The position numbers and the translations under genes are program-made. 64,000 nt of DNA from Pelomonas cellulosilytica (GTDB lineage Bacteria > Pseudomonadota > Gammaproteobacteria > Burkholderiales > Burkholderiaceae_C): NCBI RefSeq assembly GCF_021353265.1, contig NZ_JAJTWU010000007.1:366665-430664 (forward strand), given 5' to 3'. Under the pieces are notes generated by a model. The model did no database searches, was not told the origin of the DNA, and saw only the letters and a program-made list of their open reading frames with translations. Positions within the stretch are counted from its first letter, which is position 1; every line of letters begins with the position of its first letter. Positions 63,794-64,000 of the stretch are shown here, one piece after another.

Positions 63794-64000
63794 TCAGGGG
63801 CGAGGTTCCAGCACGACCACTGCGCCGCCGGCAGGCGCCAGAACAAGGGTAAGTCGGTCCTTGCTCGTCACGACGTTTTCCGTGCGGCGCACCTCGCGCA
63901 CGACCTCGCCGTCCTGCCAGATCGTGGCGCGCCACCGGCCCGGCGGCAGGAAGGCCAGCGGCACCTGCTGCGTGCGCGCCTCCTCGGCCGTCATCGCGCC
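63794..64000 (-). CDS. C-terminus of a GH97-like glycoside hydrolase (5' end outside window)
   Basis: The frame is open at the right edge; 68 residues are visible. GAMTAEEARTQQVPLAFLPP, RATIWQDG, VTSKDRLTLVLAPAGGAVVV is the typical end of the C-terminal beta-sandwich of family GH97 (alpha-glucosidase/alpha-galactosidase). Only the C-terminus is seen, so activity cannot be judged. The 210 bp between this gene and the mosB start (63584-63793) holds nothing I recognise. Confidence 0.7.
   Translation of the reverse strand, partial: GAMTAEEARTQQVPLAFLPPGRWRATIWQDGEVVREVRRTENVVTSKDRLTLVLAPAGGAVVVLEPRP

Overview
The window is about 64 kb of very GC-rich DNA (nearly every third codon position is G or C) from a bacterial chromosome. 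Gene families and operon types (LysR and LacI regulators, AraFGH with a De Ley-Doudoroff galactose route, BMP-type nucleoside importers, TonB-dependent receptors with GH43 enzymes, a ModE regulon) fit a Gram-negative betaproteobacterium of the Burkholderiales, perhaps Roseateles/Pelomonas/Mitsuaria-like. This placement is inferred from gene content. I saw no rRNA, tRNA, CRISPR array, prophage or insertion sequence.

Layout. 0-10 kb: 3' end of a TonB-type protein, a LysR regulator divergent from azoreductase and pirin genes, a second LysR gene, a PPOX-like/GST pair, a DUF938 methyltransferase, an AsmA protein and an MFS exporter. 10-20.6 kb: a nine-gene leftward operon (dgoD-dgoK-dgoA, GH35 beta-galactosidase, araF-araG-araH, an SDR dehydrogenase, a LysR regulator) that looks like uptake and oxidative catabolism of D-galactose released from galactosides. 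20.8 kb: a 32-residue membrane peptide gene with its own promoter and terminator. 21-28 kb: an eight-gene leftward lipid-modification operon (cyclopropane-synthase-like methyltransferase, FAD oxidoreductase, DUF1365, chalcone-isomerase-like, MFS, DUF3833, SDR, NTF2-like) opposite a TetR gene, with a perfect inverted repeat between them. 28.9-42.8 kb: two complete BMP-family ABC importers, two cysteine hydrolases, a GntR regulator, a Tsx-like channel and an adenine/adenosine deaminase, so purine-nucleoside type salvage. 43-53.8 kb: a hemicellulose cluster (two LacI regulators, three GH43 enzymes, one TonB-dependent receptor) with LacI-type operators before several genes. 53.9-63.6 kb: a molybdenum region (modE-modA-modB-modC, a di-TOBE protein, then a TonB-dependent receptor, binding protein and diheme oxidoreductase behind a textbook ModE box) that ends in a broken molybdenum-storage locus (mosB, mosA). 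The right edge holds the C-terminus of a GH97-like glycosidase.

The most unusual observations are: a structured intergenic element of about 130-150 nt present three times (2.1, 36.8 and 41.6 kb) with compensatory changes in its stems; the ModE-box-controlled outer-membrane receptor operon; and the decayed molybdenum-storage genes, with a stop at codon 2 and two internal deletions.
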